In this document: piece after piece, positions 21,432-32,369 of the stretch
Layout of the letters: every line of letters starts with the position of its first letter
Numbering within the stretch: the first letter of the stretch is position 1
Origin: Acanthosepion pharaonis
Taxonomy: Eukaryota; Mollusca; Cephalopoda; Sepiida; Sepiidae
Direction of reading: 5' to 3'
Assembly: GCA_903632075.3 (NCBI GenBank)
Contig: CAHIKZ030005493.1
Coordinates: 1,413,001 to 1,477,000, forward strand
Length of the DNA stretch: 64,000 bases
The notes under the pieces: generated by a model
What the model saw: the letters and a program-made list of their open reading frames with translations, nothing else
Told to the model about the DNA's origin: nothing
Database searches by the model: none
Position numbers and translations under genes: made by a program

Positions 21432-22315
21432 TTTCGCGCATGCGTAAGACAGAAAAGATGGACATTCATACTAGAATACTAGGATAACGCTCGGCCAGAG
21501 AGAATATTGCGGACATGTCGGGCCGGTTAACCTTTTATGATTTGTTTGAAATAACGAAAAACAAATCTGCTAAAATGATATTTGTTTACGCACTTAATAG
21601 AATAGAGGAGAAGCGCCGATCAAAGTCGGTGTGTCGTCGTTTCTGGTGAACGCAGACAAACGCCTGGCTCATTGACGTACACATTTCGCATAAATAGTCA
21701 ACAGGGATTTTGTGTGAACTTGGCTCTGTGAGATTAACCTCGGAGTTCAGTTTAGGTTAACAGGGTCTTTTAAAAACACACACAGTTGGCCATTTCTAGC
21801 CTTATGAAACGCCTTCATATATTTATTCCTATAAGCAACGTACTTCCACGAAACTTCTCCTTTGCATTGAAGCGACATCAGATTCCACTGAAGAATTCGA
21901 CTCCGCATCCCGAATGATTGATATTTCTAGGATTAGATTCCCAAATACGATCGTTCAAACCACGTACACAGAGTTGAATCATCCTCATCTCCTTTTATTC
22001 CGTTGTTAAGAGGGAATATCGATTAGGATAGCTTCGTCTCTGGAAGCGCTACTTTGCAGAACATACACCTTAGAGGATTCCTCTCCAATAATTGCCATCA
22101 TAACGTCGTTAATTTTAGCACCAGCCGTACAATAACATCATTCATTAATCCTCTTCATTGAGAGGCTCCTGGGCTTTGTATTGGATAGACAAAAATAAAA
22201 AGCGAACCTATTCATTCTAACACGCGTTAAGGGAAACACTAAAGTTGTAAGCGGGAAACTGTCAAATGAATTAGCAAATCTTAAGTGTTTTACTAAATGA
22301 GTTCTGTTTATTATC
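21431..22315. other. No gene seen
   Basis: Unique-looking sequence without a motif I can support. Confidence 0.4.
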
Positions 22316-22405
22316 TGTCTATATTTCTGAGATGAGGTATTATGTACACTATTTACATTATTCGGACTATTGTCCTCATCTTTGTCGCTATATTTATTAC
22401 AATTA
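22316..22405 (-). repeat. 107-bp family unit (partial)
   Basis: Shares TATTTCTGAGATGAGGTATT, TGTACACTATTTACATTATT and CGGACTATTGTCCTCATC with the arrays at 26640-27220 and 63660-64000. Confidence 0.8.
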
Positions 22406-22449
22406 TTTATTGGTAAAAAATGCAATGACATCAGAAAAATTGCTATATG

Positions 22450-22735
22450 AGCACTGCTAAAAAATGGTTGCTGAAGACATTAGGTTTATAATACTCAGAA
22501 ATTCATACATAGATGTCCTCAAGAACGCATGACACAGTGAATAAAGGCCTTGGTTAGATCCGGTGACAGGACCCAAAGAGTGTGAGTTCAATACGTGGTT
22601 AAGGCAGTGGAGAACTTTCAGAGGGAAATTAACAGGGGATAAATGATAACTAACATCCATTCAAACAGTGAGCGTATAAATAAATAAGTAAAGGGTTCAG
22701 TTTGTTGTAATAAATATGGCAACAACGATGAGCAT
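22450..22735 (+). mobile_element. tRNA-headed SINE joined to 107-bp family sequence
   Basis: GAATAAAGGCCTTGGTTAGA and GTGTGAGTTCAATACGTGG look like worn A and B boxes. GGGTTCAGTTTGTTGTAATA and AATATGGCAACAACGATGAG then join it to the 107-bp family. The same order, reversed, is at 52795-53140. Confidence 0.6.
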
Positions 22736-23034
22736 AAGGATATGCAGGATAAATAACAATTCTCCCTGGACTAGTGCTTAAGATTGTAGTGGGGTTTGAA
22801 ATGTATCCTCGTGGTAGTTTTTCCAAAAATGGGCCGTTTCTTGGATCTAAGTGGAACATTTTTTTTTTTTTACTAATGGGATACCGGAGCAATAAGGCTG
22901 ATTCAAATCTATGGACGTAGTAAGTTGGGACTTATCTGTAGGGTCTGAGGTGATGGTCCTGAAGAATGAAGAACTCATCTGAACATTTAGGATAGAAGTA
23001 GCAACAGACTAGAGAGAGAGGAAAGGAGATGAAA

Positions 23035-23690
23035 TGGGAAAATTCTCTCATTTGGTGCGTCAGAATATTTATTCAGTAGCATCTATCTTTTCTTGGAGAA
23101 ATTCTTTCATGTGGCACCTCAGAATATTTTTTCCAGTAACCTCCATCTGTTCCTCGGGAAATTGTTTCATTTGGCGCTTAAAAATATTTTTTCAATAACT
23201 TCTATATTTTCTTTGGGAAATTGTTTCATCATAAACCTCAGAATACTTTTCATTCACTTCTATCTTTTCTGGGAGAAATTCTTTCATTTGAGGTATCGGG
23301 ATATTGTTTCAGTAACGTCTATCTTTTCTAGGGAAAATTTATTCATTAGAGGCAGAATATTTCTTTTCGGTAGCCTTCATCTTTCTCGGTGAAATTGTTT
23401 TATTTGGGGCATCAGTATATTTTTCAGTAACCAGTATACTTTCTTTCATTGGCGACACCAGAATATTTTTTCAGTAACCTCTACATTTTCTCGGCAAATT
23501 TGTTACAAGTTCCACCTCAAAATATTTTTTTCAGTAGCCTTTAACTTTTCGAAGGAAAATTGTTTCATTTGGCGTTTCAGAATATTTTTTCAGCAACCGC
23601 CATCATTTCTTGGGGAAATTGTTTCTTTTGATGCATCGGAATATTTTTTCAGTAACCACTATCTTTTCTTGGGTAAAATGTTTAATATTT
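23035..23690 (+). repeat. 59-bp minisatellite, about 11 copies
   Basis: A unit built around TTTCATTTGGCG, CAGAATATTTTTTCAGTAAC and TCTATCTTTTCTTGGG repeats with a period near 59-60 bp and 10-25% divergence between units. Because the period is near 60, some units stay in frame and give a spurious repeated F/I/S-rich peptide at 23093-23392. Confidence 0.85.
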
Positions 23691-23879
23691 TGTTCATTTG
23701 TTTTGTCTTGTAATAAGGAATGTATATCAGAACTACAACTTGATTTTTTTAATCATTTCACCCTAAGAAAAAAGATAATGTCACTAGGATGGAAGTGGTT
23801 ACTGGGAGTGAAAAAGAACGAGGAGAAATTATTGAGTCGAAGTGAAAGGAAAAGACAATCAAAGATACAGTTTCCTGAA

Positions 23880-24360
23880 GGCAGAAGATGATAAATGACT
23901 TTGCTTTTAAATTTTGAAGGTTATATGTGGCAAGGAAAAAAGAAATCGAAAGTGAGTTCCACCGTCAAGTAGTGCGAGAAAAGTTAGAATGGAATATACG
24001 GTTGCCTCAAGCTAATTCAATATTAAAACGATGAGACTAGTTGCCAATCGAGTAGTACGCTTAAATTCATGCAGTCGACGAATGACAAACTATTGAATTA
24101 TTTCCATGAAAGCATTTGCACAAAATACAGTAGGAAACCCGTTACGTTGAGATACCAAGTGAGGATCGATGCATTACGGACCCCTTCTTTGAATTTTGTC
24201 AAAAATCTCGAGATATCAAAGAAGATCACCAGACAAGATATGTCAGCAATATTCAATGTACAAACGGATAGTAGAGTTATAAATGTACAAGATGGATTCT
24301 AACGAGAAGAATTGTCTGGCATGAGGCAAAGAGCGAACTTTTCTGGCAGTAGACCAAGCA
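23880..24360 (-). mobile_element. CR1/Jockey-like LINE C-terminal remnant
   Basis: Parallels 19575-19990 at the DNA level (CGCTTAAATTCATGCAGTC near 24060; CATGAAAGCATTTGCACAAA near 24107). It continues with the block seen at 51500-51660 (GACAAGATATGTCAGCAATA then CTAACGAGAAGAATTGTC). Frames are too broken to translate far. Confidence 0.55.
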
Positions 24361-25044
24361 GCTGGCAGTGAAAAACGTGAGACCAAGAAATCGCAAAGTA
24401 TTGCTCTCCTGGGGGTTAGCATCAGCCATGCCTATGGAAGGCAGAAAAAAGGTCTCTGTGGTGATTAAGCGGTTTTGTTTCGGAGGCGTTAAATTTTACA
24501 AACCATTCCTTGCCCTAATTAACTAATAACTGGAGATCCTTTTCGAGGGCAGTTACACGATCTGCTTCCTCGGATCTGTCGGACTTGTTACTTAGAGGAA
24601 AATTGTTATGTCATTTGCATAAATTCCTAGTTGATATTTTTTTTTTAATTATTTTCCCGGGGAACGTCGAGTGTCTCTTCTACATACAGTATTCCCTGCC
24701 ACATAACGTTTCCTACAAAGTCGTGTCAGTGATATTCTTGCAAGATGTAAGTTTGGATAAGTCACCTGAAGCCATAGATTTACTCAAAAAGCGAGAATGA
24801 TCGTTGTATTCGGAAGTAACTGAGATCTCCCGCCCCTGTTAAGGATGGAACAGTCGACTCTAGATATAAGCAGTTAATTTTTCCCCATATGCATTAATAA
24901 AGTGAAATAAAGATTATCTTTAAGTTTATTAGGGCTTTCTGGTTTCACTACAAAGGTATAGTGTTATTTTTGTAGTTTAGTGTTGTTTTGGTGGGTATTT
25001 TTTCGACCGAAACCTGTTGGATATAAAACAAACGTTATTATCGT

Positions 25045-25311
25045 GTGAGCTACGACCGAACTGTCATGGCTGGACACTTGTGTTGTTGTGTGAAAAGTTC
25101 ACTGTATGTCAGAGAGTATTACGTATTCATCGACTTGGCTTCATTGAAAGAAACGGCAGATCAGCCGTTCGCTCATCAGTCGAAAACTCAGCTCGTAGAT
25201 GTCGAAGATAATTTGGTGGCCCGCATCCGATGGGAGAGAGGAAAAAAGAAAATGTTTGAAGTTAAAGAATCCGTTATCGGTTCTTTAAGGTCATCCTTAG
25301 ATAAAGAGTGA
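25045..25311 (+). CDS. Hypothetical protein, 88 residues
   Basis: The open frame runs from ATG 25045 to TGA 25311, with a second Met at 25066 in a better start context. Composition is mixed and protein-like, with a charged C-terminal half (RIRWERGKKKMFEVKE). G+C is higher than in the flanks. I do not recognise it. It could be a coding exon or an old LINE piece; no splice sites or neighbours help decide. Confidence 0.25.
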   Translation: MSYDRTVMAGHLCCCVKSSLYVREYYVFIDLASLKETADQPFAHQSKTQLVDVEDNLVARIRWERGKKKMFEVKESVIGSLRSSLDKE

Positions 25312-25670
25312 TAAATAAAATCGGATATTTACATCGGGAGATTGTAAGAGAAATGAACTCGGGATTTGAAAGAAAAGAATTGTTCGTGGAGGAGGAAAGG
25401 CACTCGAGATAAAGATGAAGATAAAGACTTTGAGATTGAGAGATATAAAGAGAAATGAGATTGGAAAAGAACTGAAAAGAAATGATAGACAACAGGAGTT
25501 TGAAGAAATGAAATAAGATATTGGAAATGAAAGGAACAGGTAGTGGGAAAATAAACAGATTCCAGATTCAGATGCTAGAGAAGTCGACAGGAAACCGAAA
25601 GGGTTAAGAAATAAAAGTGATATTTGAAGATGGATAGAAACATAAAATTAAAGAGAGGAAAACATGGCTA

Positions 25671-25671
25671 C

Positions 25672-25714
<43 letters not shown>

Positions 25715-25716
25715 CA
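25671..25716. repeat. (GATA)n microsatellite
   Basis: About 11 units; shorter GATA runs near 25732 and 25755. Confidence 0.9.
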
Positions 25717-25917
25717 AACATGAATACAGCCGAGATAGATAGATAGGTAGTCCTTAGATAGATTTGTAGTCCTTTTCCTTTAAGAATTACGTAAAGGAAA
25801 GGACTATCAATGATGATTTTCAGAGCAGTAACGCTCTATTCCCATGAGGCAATACAATCTTCCTCAACCTCTAAATAGATAGGTGTGGTCAAATTGATTT
25901 ATGAAGAGACTTCTACC

Positions 25918-25946
25918 CAGATAGATAGATACATATGAACAAACTG

Positions 25947-25980
<34 letters not shown>

Positions 25981-25981
25981 G

Positions 25982-26016
<35 letters not shown>
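25918..26016. repeat. (GATA)n microsatellite
   Basis: Interrupted GATA run; flanks differ from the first array. Confidence 0.9.
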
Positions 26017-26017
<1 letters not shown>

Positions 26018-26634
26018 GAACACAACTCTGGGAAAATTTAAATCTGCATTGCACTTTACTCCAATTGACTCATTCGCTTGCTTAAACCCAACGTTGATTC
26101 TGATTCTGCAGAACTGGGTTGGGTCTGAGAAAGTATTTGTTGTTAACATTCTTTTTTCATTCGGTTTTTCCAGTTACGAGTCCTTTTTTAAAGCTGATTG
26201 TTTTGTGTTCATTTTGTTTAGTTCTTTTTTCGTAACAGATTTAACGTTTAGTATAGAGCTTAGAAAAAATTCGCAGTGTGAGATAGGCAAGAAGTAAGGC
26301 ATGTAGCAACATCAGCACAGCAAAGGGCACTCCTTTAAAGGCAAGGAAGGGCAAAAATATTTTAAGTCAAGTGATAGCAATTGCTGTATGAGTCGTACGA
26401 TTTTTTAATCAAGCACGGGCAACGTCGGGCCATGCTGCTAGTATAATATAAACTTTGAATAAATAAATTAATAAAATTAAATAAAAATTTCAAGAAATAA
26501 AAAATTGATAAATAAATAAACGAATATTAAATATACACATCTATACATATTAGAGTGTGTATAGTGGTCTCTCCCGTCATTTACCGACGTATGAGGGTCA
26601 AGCGGCTCAATTCCAAGAAACCGACAGCCAGATA

Positions 26635-27225
26635 CTGAAAGGCCGAATAGTGTACATAATACCTCATCTCAGAAATATAGACTGATACTGAAAGGCCGGA
26701 ACGTTGTAATAAATATGGCGACAAAGATGAGGACAATAGTCCGAATAATGTAAATAGTGTACATAATACCTCATCTCAGAAATATAGACAGATACTGAAA
26801 GGCCGGAACGTTGTAATAAATATGGCGACAAAGATGAGGACAATAGTCCGAATAATGTAAATAGTGTACATAATACCTTATCTCAGAAATATAGACAGAT
26901 AATGAAAGGCTGAAACGTTGTAATAAATATGGCGACAAAGATGAGGACAATAGTCCGAATAATGTAAATAGTGTACATAACACCTCATCTCAGAAATACA
27001 GACAGATACTGAAAGGCTGAAACGTTGTAATAAATATGGCGACAAAGATGAGGATAATAGTCCGAATAATGTAAATAGTGTACATAATACCTCATCTCAA
27101 AAATATAGACAGATACTGAAAGGCCGGAACGTTGTAATAAATATGGCGACAAAGATGAGGACAATAGTCCGAATAATGTAAATAGTGTACATAATACCTC
27201 ATCTCAGAAATATAGATATATACTA
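26635..27225 (+). repeat. 107-bp tandem array, about 5.5 units
   Basis: Units begin near 26683, 26789, 26896, 27002 and 27109, so the period is about 107 bp. Each holds GATACTGAAAGGCCGGAACG, TTGTAATAAATATGGCGACA, AAGATGAGGACAATAGTCCG and ACCTCATCTCAGAAATATAG. Divergence is only a few per cent. Single and foldback copies of the same family occur at seven other places in this window. Confidence 0.9.
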
Positions 27226-27227
27226 AA

Positions 27228-27390
27228 GTATTTCTGGTATTTTTTACACTTACATAGTGCTTTAACCCCAGTTTGGGGGCTAACTATTTACCCATAGTTG
27301 GGACCCTAACAGTGCTACCACCCCGGATCAGGGTGGACCTAGGAACATCAGCAATTAAGAGTTGATTCCACACTCCTCAAAAGCTCCCGA
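27228..27390 (+). repeat. 'GGTAAT' repeat, truncated copy 3
   Basis: Carries the last subrepeat (ATTTCTGGTATT) and the G+C-richer end block (GGGGGCTAACTATTTACCC, CATAGTTGGGACCCTAACAG, GATCAGGGTGGACC) found in full at 41941-42352. It begins right at the end of the 107-bp array. Confidence 0.75.
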
Positions 27391-27819
27391 TAAGAAAGAA
27401 TTTGTGCAAACTAAAACAATGAAAAACGAACGAATGAATGAAGCAAGCAAGAAAAGAAAGAACGAAATGTAAGGATGATAAGGAAGAAAATCAGGAAGAA
27501 GGAAGAAAAGGAAGAAAGCATGATGTGCATACTGGAATAATGAAGGAAGGAAGGAAAACAGATTAATAAAAAGGAACAGAAAAAAGAAAAAAATATGCGT
27601 AATGGATGAATGAAGAAGGGGAATAAAGAATAAAAGATGATACAAATGAAAAAGGAAAGAGACAGGATTTAAGGAAAGAAGGAAGTAAGACAAAAGAAAG
27701 TAGAAACGGAAGAAAGAAATATAGATTTACAGGAGGAAACAATGAAAGTGAAGGAAATGAAAAAAAGAAAAGCCAAAAATAAAAGAGAAGATTCGTAGAT
27801 TGAAACAATGAAGGCGGAA

Positions 27820-28035
27820 TGAAGTAAGGAAGAAAGCTTAGTAGTAAGCGAAAGAAAAGAGAAGGAAGGAATAAAGGAAGGAAGAAAGCTTAGTAGTAAG
27901 CGAAAGAAAAGAGAAGGAAGGAATGAAGGAAGGAAGAAAGCTTAGTAGTAAGCGAAAGAAAAGAGAAGGAAGGAATGAAGGAAGAAAGCTTAGTAGTAAG
28001 CGAAAGAAAAGAGAAGGAAGGAATGAAGGAAGGAA
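27820..28035 (+). repeat. 52-bp tandem repeat, four copies
   Basis: AAGCTTAGTAGTAAGCG followed by AAAGAAAAGAGAAGGAAGG recurs at 27834, 27886, 27938 and 27986. Confidence 0.85.
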
Positions 28036-28083
28036 GAAAGGAAAATGTGCAGACTGAAATAAGGAATGGATGAAAAGAAAGGG

Positions 28084-28400
28084 AGGAAGGAAGGAAGGAA
28101 GGAATGAGAAGGAACGAAATGGAAGAAAGGATTATATCTGCTAGTTACAAAAATAAAGAAGGGTGGTAGTAAATAAGGGTAAAAGAAACCGAAGGAAAAT
28201 ACGAAAGCAAGAAAGATGCGCACACTAAAACAATGAAGACAGGAGGATTTGTAGATTGTAATAATTAGGAAGGAAGGAAGGAAGGAAGGAAGGAAGGAAC
28301 GAACGAACGAACGAACGAACGAACGAACGAACGAACGAACGAACGGACGAATGAATGAAAAGAAGCGGGAAGATTAATAGACTGGAACAATGAGTGAGGA
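28084..28400 (+). repeat. Duplicated purine-rich block, copy 1
   Basis: Near-identical to 35989-36305: GAATGAGAAGGAACGAAATG, GCTAGTTACAAAAATAAAGA, AGATGCGCACACTAAAACAA and GATTAATAGACTGGAACAAT occur in both, differing mainly in the lengths of the GGAA and CGAA runs. Confidence 0.85.
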
Positions 28401-28560
28401 ATAAAGAGGAAGAATGGACAAAGAAAGAATAGAGAAATGGAAGGAGAAAATGCTAATTGGAACAATGAAAATGGAGACAAGGAAGGAAGAGAAAGAAAGA
28501 AAACAGGAAGAAGAAATAGAAAGAAGGTATGAATAGTGGACAATAGAGGAAGTAAGAAAG

Positions 28561-30990
28561 GTTGGAGAAAGGAATTAAAGAAAATTATCGTAATAATTTA
28601 AAGAAGTAAAAAGAAATGTCCAAAATTGTCGATAATTAACTCCCTTAGAAAGGCTGAGGAGGAGTCTGTTTGGTTAAACATCGAAAATAGAAAAAAAAAA
28701 TGGAACTAAAAGGAAAAGAAAGTCGGATCGAAAGCCGAATTAAGCAAGATGGCGAAAACAAGAATGCCAGACACAAAGTTTCAAAAGAAACGTAAAAAAA
28801 AAGAGAACATTACAGATGCAATGAGAGAGAGAAGGGAAAGGAACGATTTATGGCGTTGTCTATTTTATTAGTAAACAGTTTGATTAGCTTAAATAAATTA
28901 ACTGCTGCAATTAGTGTCTTAAAAGTGACATTGATTGCCGGAAAGATCATTAACTGAAACCTCGTAGAGTTTTTTTTCGTCTTTCTAAAAGATCTCATTT
29001 CGCATTCTTTCCCATTTCAAGCTGTTTTGATTCAGTAGTCAAAAGCTGTTATTTTCTTATCTCTAAATGTCATAAAGGAACCTCCTTAAATCATATTCCT
29101 TTTCAAACAATTGAAAGACAGCAATAATTTCCATAAGACAATAATTTTAATAAAAATATGCGTGAGTTAGTAAAGCCAAACTTTGCGACATCTGATTGTT
29201 TTTGCTGTTGTTCTTTTTATTAATTCTGACCCAATATAGGCCCAAGATCCACTCAAAGTAGAGGATTACAAAAGACTGTTGTTATATGAGCGGTAAGACT
29301 AATAGGCAAGAGGCGCACTTTAGGAGGATATACGGAAAGGGTAAAGGTTAACCCTAGACTTGGAGAGCGATCGAGGAAGCATCCTCTTGACGGTTGCTTC
29401 CACAAAGTAGAGTTTCGACAAAGTTGAACTTTCTTACTAAGAAATTTAGCTGTGATGTAACACTATTGTGTCACTGGAAGTGCGAAATTAGGATTAAAAG
29501 GGTTCATGTGAAAATACCGTATAAGAAAATGGAGATTTGGAAGGGCTAAAAGCGTTAAAATGGTTAAGGTGAAAATATGAATTGAAATATGAACCGAAGG
29601 AAAAAAGAGAGATATTTTCTGATAAACAGGCAAATTGAATTATTATTTGCAATGCCAGTAATTTAAGTAATCTGACATTTGATGTAAGCCGAAAATATTG
29701 CAAGGCAGAAATGTAAACACTCCGGAATGTGCAGAAAATTATTTCGGTCATATTGAAAAGTAGGCAATAATGACAATTGTTTGACGGAAGAAATAATTTT
29801 AAAAACGCAAAAGTTGTTATCGGAAAAAATTATTTTTTTGAATAGGTGACTGCTTTTATTTGAGATTTAGTGTCAGTTCTCCAAGTGTTGAGAAGCGAAT
29901 TGAGTTATTATTCGTAAAGCCAAAATGTAAACACTGAGAATTTATATCGGTTATTTTGAAAGTCTTCAGCAAAAGGAATTCTTTGACGTCAGAGAAAACA
30001 GTGAAAATTTTTAAACGAAAGTTTGTTAACGAAAAAATTATTGTCTTGGATAAGCGGCCAATTGTCAAAGGGAATGTTAAATTAAGTTTGTTTGTCAAGG
30101 AATGTATTTTTGGTGAATAGCTGACCGCTTTGTTTGTGGGTTGGTGTCGTATCTCCAAGGTTGGAGAAAATACTTAATTCATGAATAATTAATGAGTCCC
30201 AAGGTGCGGTAGGCATCAGGCGAAATACATATAAACCGAACGCTCAATTGAAGCCAGCTGTTAGAGCGAGGGACGCAGACTAGACGAGACAGCAGCGGTG
30301 GAGCAGCTGCTGAACCCCACGTGACCTGCTGCTGATAGAATTCCCGAACGACTTGTTTGATTGTGTATATTTTTAACCACTCCAAGTTCTAGAAGAAAGA
30401 GACGCAGTGTCACGATAGAGAGTTTAACGGGAACGGTTAATTTTGTTGCATCAACGACTATATAAACCAATTGAAAATTAATCCAATGACCTTCTTCATT
30501 TGTTATGTTATTTGTATTTTCACCAGCGGAAAATTTCTTTGCCCTTTCACAGCACGGTTCCGCTCCAGTTCAGCGTTTAAGTACGGACGAAAATTTGATC
30601 TTCACCGCTATGTGATCAAAAACATAGCGTAGTGCAGAGTAAATGAAAGAACGAAGTGGTCAGCAGATAGCCATCAGTTGACCGTCAGCAGTAATGACCA
30701 ATGTGGGAAGGACTCCGGATCGAGCCGGACCGATCGCGTTAGAGTGAGCCATCGAAATAGTAGTAGAATAGCTCGAGGTAGCGACGTTTTGTCCGTGGGA
30801 AAGGTGTTGTACGGTTGAGAACTAATTCACTATCCACAAGGCCGCCTATACACTTCTTTTATAAAGTTCGTATACCGCTTGTAGTTGCTGGTTAGTAAGA
30901 CTGCAAGGAAAACACTGAAAACAAAATGTCGAGAGATCAAGGGATTAATCCTATAAGAAGATAGATTAAGAATACAGTGGTTCAGTACAA
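28561..30990. other. No gene seen; diverged tandem duplication inside
   Basis: 29630-29880 and 29895-30130 share AAATGTAAACACT, TTATTTCGGT-like and GAAAAAATTATT blocks and look like an old tandem copy of about 260 bp. 30240-30900 is richer in G+C and includes CCCCACGTGACC at 30316, but I cannot show a promoter. Confidence 0.4.
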
Positions 30991-30996
30991 CTGAAA

Positions 30997-31410
30997 TTGC
31001 TATGCCTTAGTGGCTCATTTTTTACCCACTGTTCCATGCTGTGTTCTATTTATAGTGTATGGTTCAATAATAGTAAAGAAAATGTGATACTGTCTTATTA
31101 CGCAACAGACTCTGTCAGGAAAGGAAAATGTAGGCCTGGCAGCTCCTGTTCAGATATGACAGCTTCACTTTGTTTTCGGCATGATTTATATCCTGTAAAC
31201 ATAGAACCCACCTGGGGGAGTCAGGTATTTACTGGTGCGGTACAGGAAACCGACCATTTTTACGGGATTTTTAGTGATGAATCGTATATACGAGTTCTAC
31301 CTGCCTTCTTCGAGGCAATAGGTCCCATTAATACTAGGCATGTTCATTGCTATAAACGGAAATCTGGGGTCTGCTCGGTGATTAGCGAACGTTACCAATT
31401 TGGTTTTTGA
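30997..31410 (+). CDS. Hypothetical protein, 137 residues
   Basis: An uninterrupted frame from ATG 30997 to TGA 31410. The first 23 residues are hydrophobic and could be a signal or membrane segment; the rest is mixed with eight or more Cys. I recognise no domain. It lies 3' of the G+C-richer stretch 30240-30900 and 85 bp before a DNA transposon. It may be an accidental ORF. Confidence 0.22.
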   Translation: MLCLSGSFFTHCSMLCSIYSVWFNNSKENVILSYYATDSVRKGKCRPGSSCSDMTASLCFRHDLYPVNIEPTWGSQVFTGAVQETDHFYGIFSDESYIRVLPAFFEAIGPINTRHVHCYKRKSGVCSVISERYQFGF

Positions 31411-31495
31411 GGTATTAAATGTGACCAGCCAGTTTTTCCAACCAAAGAAACTGTTAAAATTTGGTCAAAACTGTCATGCACTGGTCAGCTAGATA

Positions 31496-32365
31496 CAGCA
31501 GATTTCCTCATATCCGGAATCCCTTATATATGGAGTGCCTTATATCCGGAGCCCCGCATATCCGGACATGATTTTGATGTGTATATTTAAACTATTTGGG
31601 TGATTTGAAATTTCTGTTTTTCAGGAAATTTACTTTGGATAATTGCTTATGTCTGTTTCATCCTAATGGCTTGTATTGGTGCAAAGGATGATGGGAATAA
31701 GAGGAAAAGAACAACTTTGGAGTTATCGCAAAAAGTGGAAATTTTAAGCAGACTAGACGTTGGTGAAAGTTCATTGTAACGAATGGCTGAGTTCAACATA
31801 GGAAAGTCAACATTGTATGAAACTATTCTACGGCGTTCACACTGTCACAATGAACAAAGAAATAAAAAACATGATTGTGATGAAACCTGGACTGAAACTG
31901 AAAAAGCTATTGAACAAGTTGTCAGTTTTATGGAAAGAAAGGCAGCATTCAGCTCTGACGATTGCAATAACGAACGAGTTAAAAAAAATTTCGTTTAAAA
32001 AATTTCAAGAACAAAAGCCAAACGAAATGCGGAAAAAGTTGAGAATGACATTAGAAGAGAAAGAATCATCATGCAACAGAGATTAAAAAATCTTCGTTAC
32101 ATTATTTGTTTTGCATACGTGGCATAATTAATTTAATGAATTTTCATTAACATTACATAATTCATTTCTTTTTCCTTAAAATCAATTCCGCTATGTTTTA
32201 TTCACCATTAGCTTATTTTGTTTACTATAAAACATTGAAAATAAATGTTAAACCTGATTTCAGTTCTTTTATTTTAATCTAAATATATGCCCTCATATCC
32301 GGACTTTGTAATCAATTTCTCATATCCGAAACACCTTCTTAGTCCGGTTATCTGGGATTCTACTG
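31496..32365 (+). mobile_element. Pogo/Tigger-type DNA transposon, internally deleted
   Basis: The left end starts CAGCAGATTTCCTCATATCC and the right end, reversed, starts CAGTAGAATCCCAGATAACC, so the termini are imperfect inverted repeats. TA flanks both ends (31494-31495 and 32366-32367), the target site of the Tc1/mariner-pogo group. ATATCCGG motifs recur inside both ends (31514-31565 and, reversed, 32298-32330). Inside is a transposase N-terminus, but no DDE catalytic region fits in 870 bp, so the element is non-autonomous. Confidence 0.8.
31666..31998 (+). pseudogene. Pogo/Tigger transposase N-terminal fragment
   Basis: The frame from ATG 31666 reads KRKRTTLELSQKVEILSRLD and VGESSL, then a stop, then RMAEFNIGKSTLYETILRR. 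This is the CENP-B/pogo-type helix-turn-helix that binds transposon ends (compare the family's LAKEFNVGKSTVYD). A second recognition domain is only suggested by TETEKAIEQVVSFM, and the DDE domain is absent. With the internal stop it cannot encode a working transposase. Confidence 0.7.
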
Positions 32366-32369
32366 TATT

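Larger units (their letters stand above)
27420..28560. repeat. Purine-rich GAAGG tract
   Basis: Almost pure A+G on the plus strand, with GGAA runs changing to CGAA at about 28302-28345. The F/S/L-rich minus-strand frames are artefacts. It contains the 52-bp repeat and the duplicated block listed separately. Confidence 0.85.

Noticed and set aside
23093..23392. Protein with about 20-residue repeats
   Set aside because: Created by the 59-60-bp minisatellite; frame is lost where the period departs from 60.
25671..26016. CRISPR-like array of short repeats
   Set aside because: Simple GATA repeats without spacers of constant length; eukaryotic context.
27355..28543. Minus-strand frames rich in F, S and L, and plus-strand K/E text
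   Set aside because: Purine-rich GAAGG repeats lack stops by composition. No domain or conserved motif.
30240..30480. CpG-rich promoter with CACGTG box for the 30997 open frame
   Set aside because: Only one E-box-like site and modest G+C; nothing ties it to a transcript start.
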